The position numbers and the translations under genes are program-made. 64,000 nucleotides of DNA, taken from Paracoccus lutimaris (GTDB lineage Bacteria > Pseudomonadota > Alphaproteobacteria > Rhodobacterales > Rhodobacteraceae). Numbering within the stretch: the stretch's first letter is position 1; each line of letters starts with the position of its first letter. The stretch spans positions 1 through 64,000 of the forward strand of contig NZ_QPJL01000001.1 in the NCBI RefSeq assembly GCF_003337565.1, in the 5' to 3' direction. This document shows, piece by piece, positions 62,080-64,000 of this stretch. The notes below the pieces were generated by a model. The model was given only the letters and a program-made list of their open reading frames with translations, was not told the origin of the DNA and ran no database searches.

Positions 62080-63390
62080 ATGCCGATCCACCTTTCGACC
62101 GCCCAGCCCGACTTTGAGACCCGCTTTGCCGGGATGCTTTCGATGAAGCGCGAGGATGCGGCGGACGTGAACGATGCCGTGGCTGCGATCATCGCCGAGG
62201 TCCGGGGCAGGGGTAATGCGGCGCTGGTCGATCTGACTGCGCGTTTCGACCGGCTGTCGCTGACACCGGCAAGCCTCGCCTTCTCCAAGGCGGAAATCAC
62301 CGAACATACCGCAAAGGTCGCCCCCGAGGACCGCGCTGCGCTGGCCATGGCCGCCAGCCGCATCCGTGCCTATCATGCCCGCCAGATGCCTGAGGACATG
62401 CGCTGGACCGACCCCGAAGGCGCGACGCTGGGCTGGCGCTGGACGCCGGTATCCGCTGCGGGGCTTTATGTTCCGGGCGGGCAGGCAAGCTATCCGTCCT
62501 CGGTCCTGATGAATGCGATTCCGGCGCGGGTGGCGGGGGTCGAGCGGCTGGTGATCTGCGTGCCGACGCCCGATGGCGTGGTCAATCCGCTGGTTCTGCT
62601 GGCGGCCGAACTGGCCGGTGTCGATGAAATCTATCGCATTGGCGGTGCGCAGGCGATTGCCGCCATGGCTTACGGCACCGAAACCATCCGCGCGGTCGAC
62701 AAGATCACCGGCCCCGGCAATGCCTATGTCGCGGCCGCCAAGCGCCATGTTTTTGGCCGCGTCGGCATCGACATGATCGCCGGCCCCTCCGAGGTGCTGA
62801 TCATCGCTGAGGGCGCGCAGAACCCTGAATGGCTGGCGCTGGATCTGCTGGCCCAGGCCGAGCATGACGCCGATGCGCAATCGATCCTGATCACCCCCGA
62901 TGCGGATCTGGCCCGCGCTGTCGAGGCCGAGGTTGAGCGTCTGCTGCCCGGCCTGCCGCGCGCTGCGGTCGCCGGGGCAAGCTGGCGCGACTACGGCACG
63001 ATTATCCTCACCCGTGATCTGGAGGAGGCGGCTGCGCTGTCAGATCGCATCGCGCCCGAGCATCTGGAGCTTTGCGTCGACGATCCCGAGGCGCTTGCCC
63101 AAAAGACTCGCCATGCCGGGGCGATCTTTCTGGGCGGCTGGACGCCCGAGGCGGTCGGCGATTATGTCAGCGGCCCGAATCATGTCCTGCCAACGGCGCG
63201 TTCGGCGCGGTTTTCCTCGGGTCTGTCGGTGATGGATTTTCTGAAACGTACGACCCTGGCGCGGCTGACGCCGGCGGCGCTGGCGGCGATCGGGCCGGCT
63301 GCGGTGCGGCTTGCCGCCTCGGAAGGGTTGTCGGCGCATGGCCTGTCCGTCTCGGCGCGGCTGGCGGTTTTGAACGAGGACCAGGGATGA
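62080..63390 (+). CDS. hisD: Histidinol dehydrogenase
   Basis: 436 residues. Last two steps of histidine synthesis, NAD-dependent, zinc-containing. GLYVPGG, GGAQAIAAMAYGTETI, and GIDMIAGPSEVLIIAE with the catalytic region QAEHDADAQ and His EHLEL are present. The ATG at 62080 gives the normal N-terminus. Overlaps the next gene by ATGA; together hisD-UPF0262-phosphatase is a conserved block. Confidence 0.96.
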   Translation: MPIHLSTAQPDFETRFAGMLSMKREDAADVNDAVAAIIAEVRGRGNAALVDLTARFDRLSLTPASLAFSKAEITEHTAKVAPEDRAALAMAASRIRAYHARQMPEDMRWTDPEGATLGWRWTPVSAAGLYVPGGQASYPSSVLMNAIPARVAGVERLVICVPTPDGVVNPLVLLAAELAGVDEIYRIGGAQAIAAMAYGTETIRAVDKITGPGNAYVAAAKRHVFGRVGIDMIAGPSEVLIIAEGAQNPEWLALDLLAQAEHDADAQSILITPDADLARAVEAEVERLLPGLPRAAVAGASWRDYGTIILTRDLEEAAALSDRIAPEHLELCVDDPEALAQKTRHAGAIFLGGWTPEAVGDYVSGPNHVLPTARSARFSSGLSVMDFLKRTTLARLTPAALAAIGPAAVRLAASEGLSAHGLSVSARLAVLNEDQG

Positions 63391-63878
63391 AGGGTAACGC
63401 CAAGAATCGCATCGGGCGCATCGACATCGACGACAGCGCGCTGCCGCCGCCCACCCCCGAGATGGAGCAGGACCGCCGCGTCGCGGTATTCGACCTGCTT
63501 GAGGACAACAGCTTCACCCTGCCCGGACGCGAGGGGCAGCCCGCGCCCGCTGGCCCCTATGCGCTGGTTCTGGCGGTGCGCGACAAGCGGCTGGTCTTCG
63601 ACATCGCCACCGAGGGCGGCGAAAAGGTTGCCGAATTCCACCTCTCGCTGGGGCCCTTTCGCCAGACGGTCAAGGATTACTTCCAGATCTGCGCCAGCTA
63701 TTTCGATGCGGTCAAACGCCTTCCGCCCGCGCAGATCGAGGCCATCGACATGGCCCGGCGCGGCATCCACAACGAGGGTGCCCGCACCTTGCAAGAGCGT
63801 CTCGAAGGCAAAGCCGAGATTGATATCGATACTGCCCGACGCCTTTTCACCCTGATCTGCGCCTTGATCCAGGAGTGA
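63387..63878 (+). CDS. UPF0262 family protein
   Basis: 163 residues. RIGRIDIDDSALPPPTPEMEQDRRVAVFDLLEDN at the start and RRGIHNEGARTLQERL near the end define UPF0262, a conserved alphaproteobacterial family without known function. It overlaps hisD and precedes the LMW phosphatase gene by 3 bases, as in related genomes. Confidence 0.9.
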   Translation: MKGNAKNRIGRIDIDDSALPPPTPEMEQDRRVAVFDLLEDNSFTLPGREGQPAPAGPYALVLAVRDKRLVFDIATEGGEKVAEFHLSLGPFRQTVKDYFQICASYFDAVKRLPPAQIEAIDMARRGIHNEGARTLQERLEGKAEIDIDTARRLFTLICALIQE

Positions 63879-63881
63879 TTC

Positions 63882-64000
63882 GTGGCCGGACCGATCCCCA
63901 ATTCGGTACTTTTCTGCTGCGATCACAACGCCATCCGCTCTCCCATGGCCGAGGGGATGATGAAGAAATTCTACGGCCGCAGCGCCTATGTGCAATCGGC
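63882..64000 (+). CDS. Low-molecular-weight phosphatase family protein, partial
   Basis: The first 39 codons, starting with GTG; the gene runs off the window. SVLFCCDHNAIRSPMAEG contains the CX5R phosphatase loop (Cys13 and Arg19). Low-molecular-weight protein tyrosine phosphatase is likely; an arsenate-reductase role cannot be excluded. Translational order after UPF0262 is as in relatives. Confidence 0.8.
   Translation, partial: MAGPIPNSVLFCCDHNAIRSPMAEGMMKKFYGRSAYVQS

Overview
The window is high-GC DNA of an alphaproteobacterium, most probably a Rhodobacteraceae member close to Paracoccus. The evidence is the gene order (rpsT-dnaA-dnaN-recF; hprK-rapZ-EIIA-HPr; murA-DUF2948-hisD-UPF0262-LMW phosphatase), a ChpT phosphotransferase, the ornithine-lipid pair OlsB/OlsA, plant-type glutamate-cysteine ligase, and the short alphaproteobacterial HPr kinase. 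Species is an inference; no rRNA is present.

1-8.7 kb: a defective lambda-like prophage. Reading leftwards it has a primase-helicase, a repeat-rich probable replication origin, terminase small and large subunits, a possible moron, portal and prohead protease. The protease is cut after about 87 codons by what looks like the end of an IS21-family element at the window edge. The primase-helicase Walker A has Glu where Lys is expected. Two small cassettes of lower GC, with their own expression signals, sit near the terminase and portal genes.

8.7-37.5 kb: housekeeping chromosome. It holds a short-chain fatty acid transporter; pckA; the PTS-Ntr-like group hprK-rapZ-EIIA-HPr; a TetR regulator; a GFA-type zinc protein; gshA; dapE with a GNAT; recO; adenine deaminase; recF-dnaN-dnaA; rpsT; enoyl-CoA hydratase; mutM; ubiE-ubiB; a YmdB-type phosphodiesterase; an SLC13/RCK transporter; olsB-olsA; and chpT. 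The 517-bp dnaA-rpsT gap carries six GANTC (CcrM) sites, which fits methylation-linked control of dnaA in an organism with the CckA-ChpT-CtrA pathway.

37.6-59.1 kb: a type VI secretion island. A leftward run of 13 genes (tssA-B-C-hcp-tssE-F-G-tagH-tssJ-K-L-M-tagF) builds sheath, tube, baseplate and membrane complex. A divergent rightward cassette (DUF6484, DUF2169, ketoacyl-synthase-like protein, DUF4150/PAAR-toxin, two related putative immunity proteins) looks like an effector module. ClpV (TssH) and VgrG (TssI) are not in the window. The island ends next to a tRNA-Thr gene with a truncated tyrosine-integrase gene at its 3' end, which suggests tRNA-targeted acquisition.

59.9-64 kb: a conserved block with a small protein gene, murA, DUF2948, hisD, UPF0262 and the start of a low-molecular-weight phosphatase.
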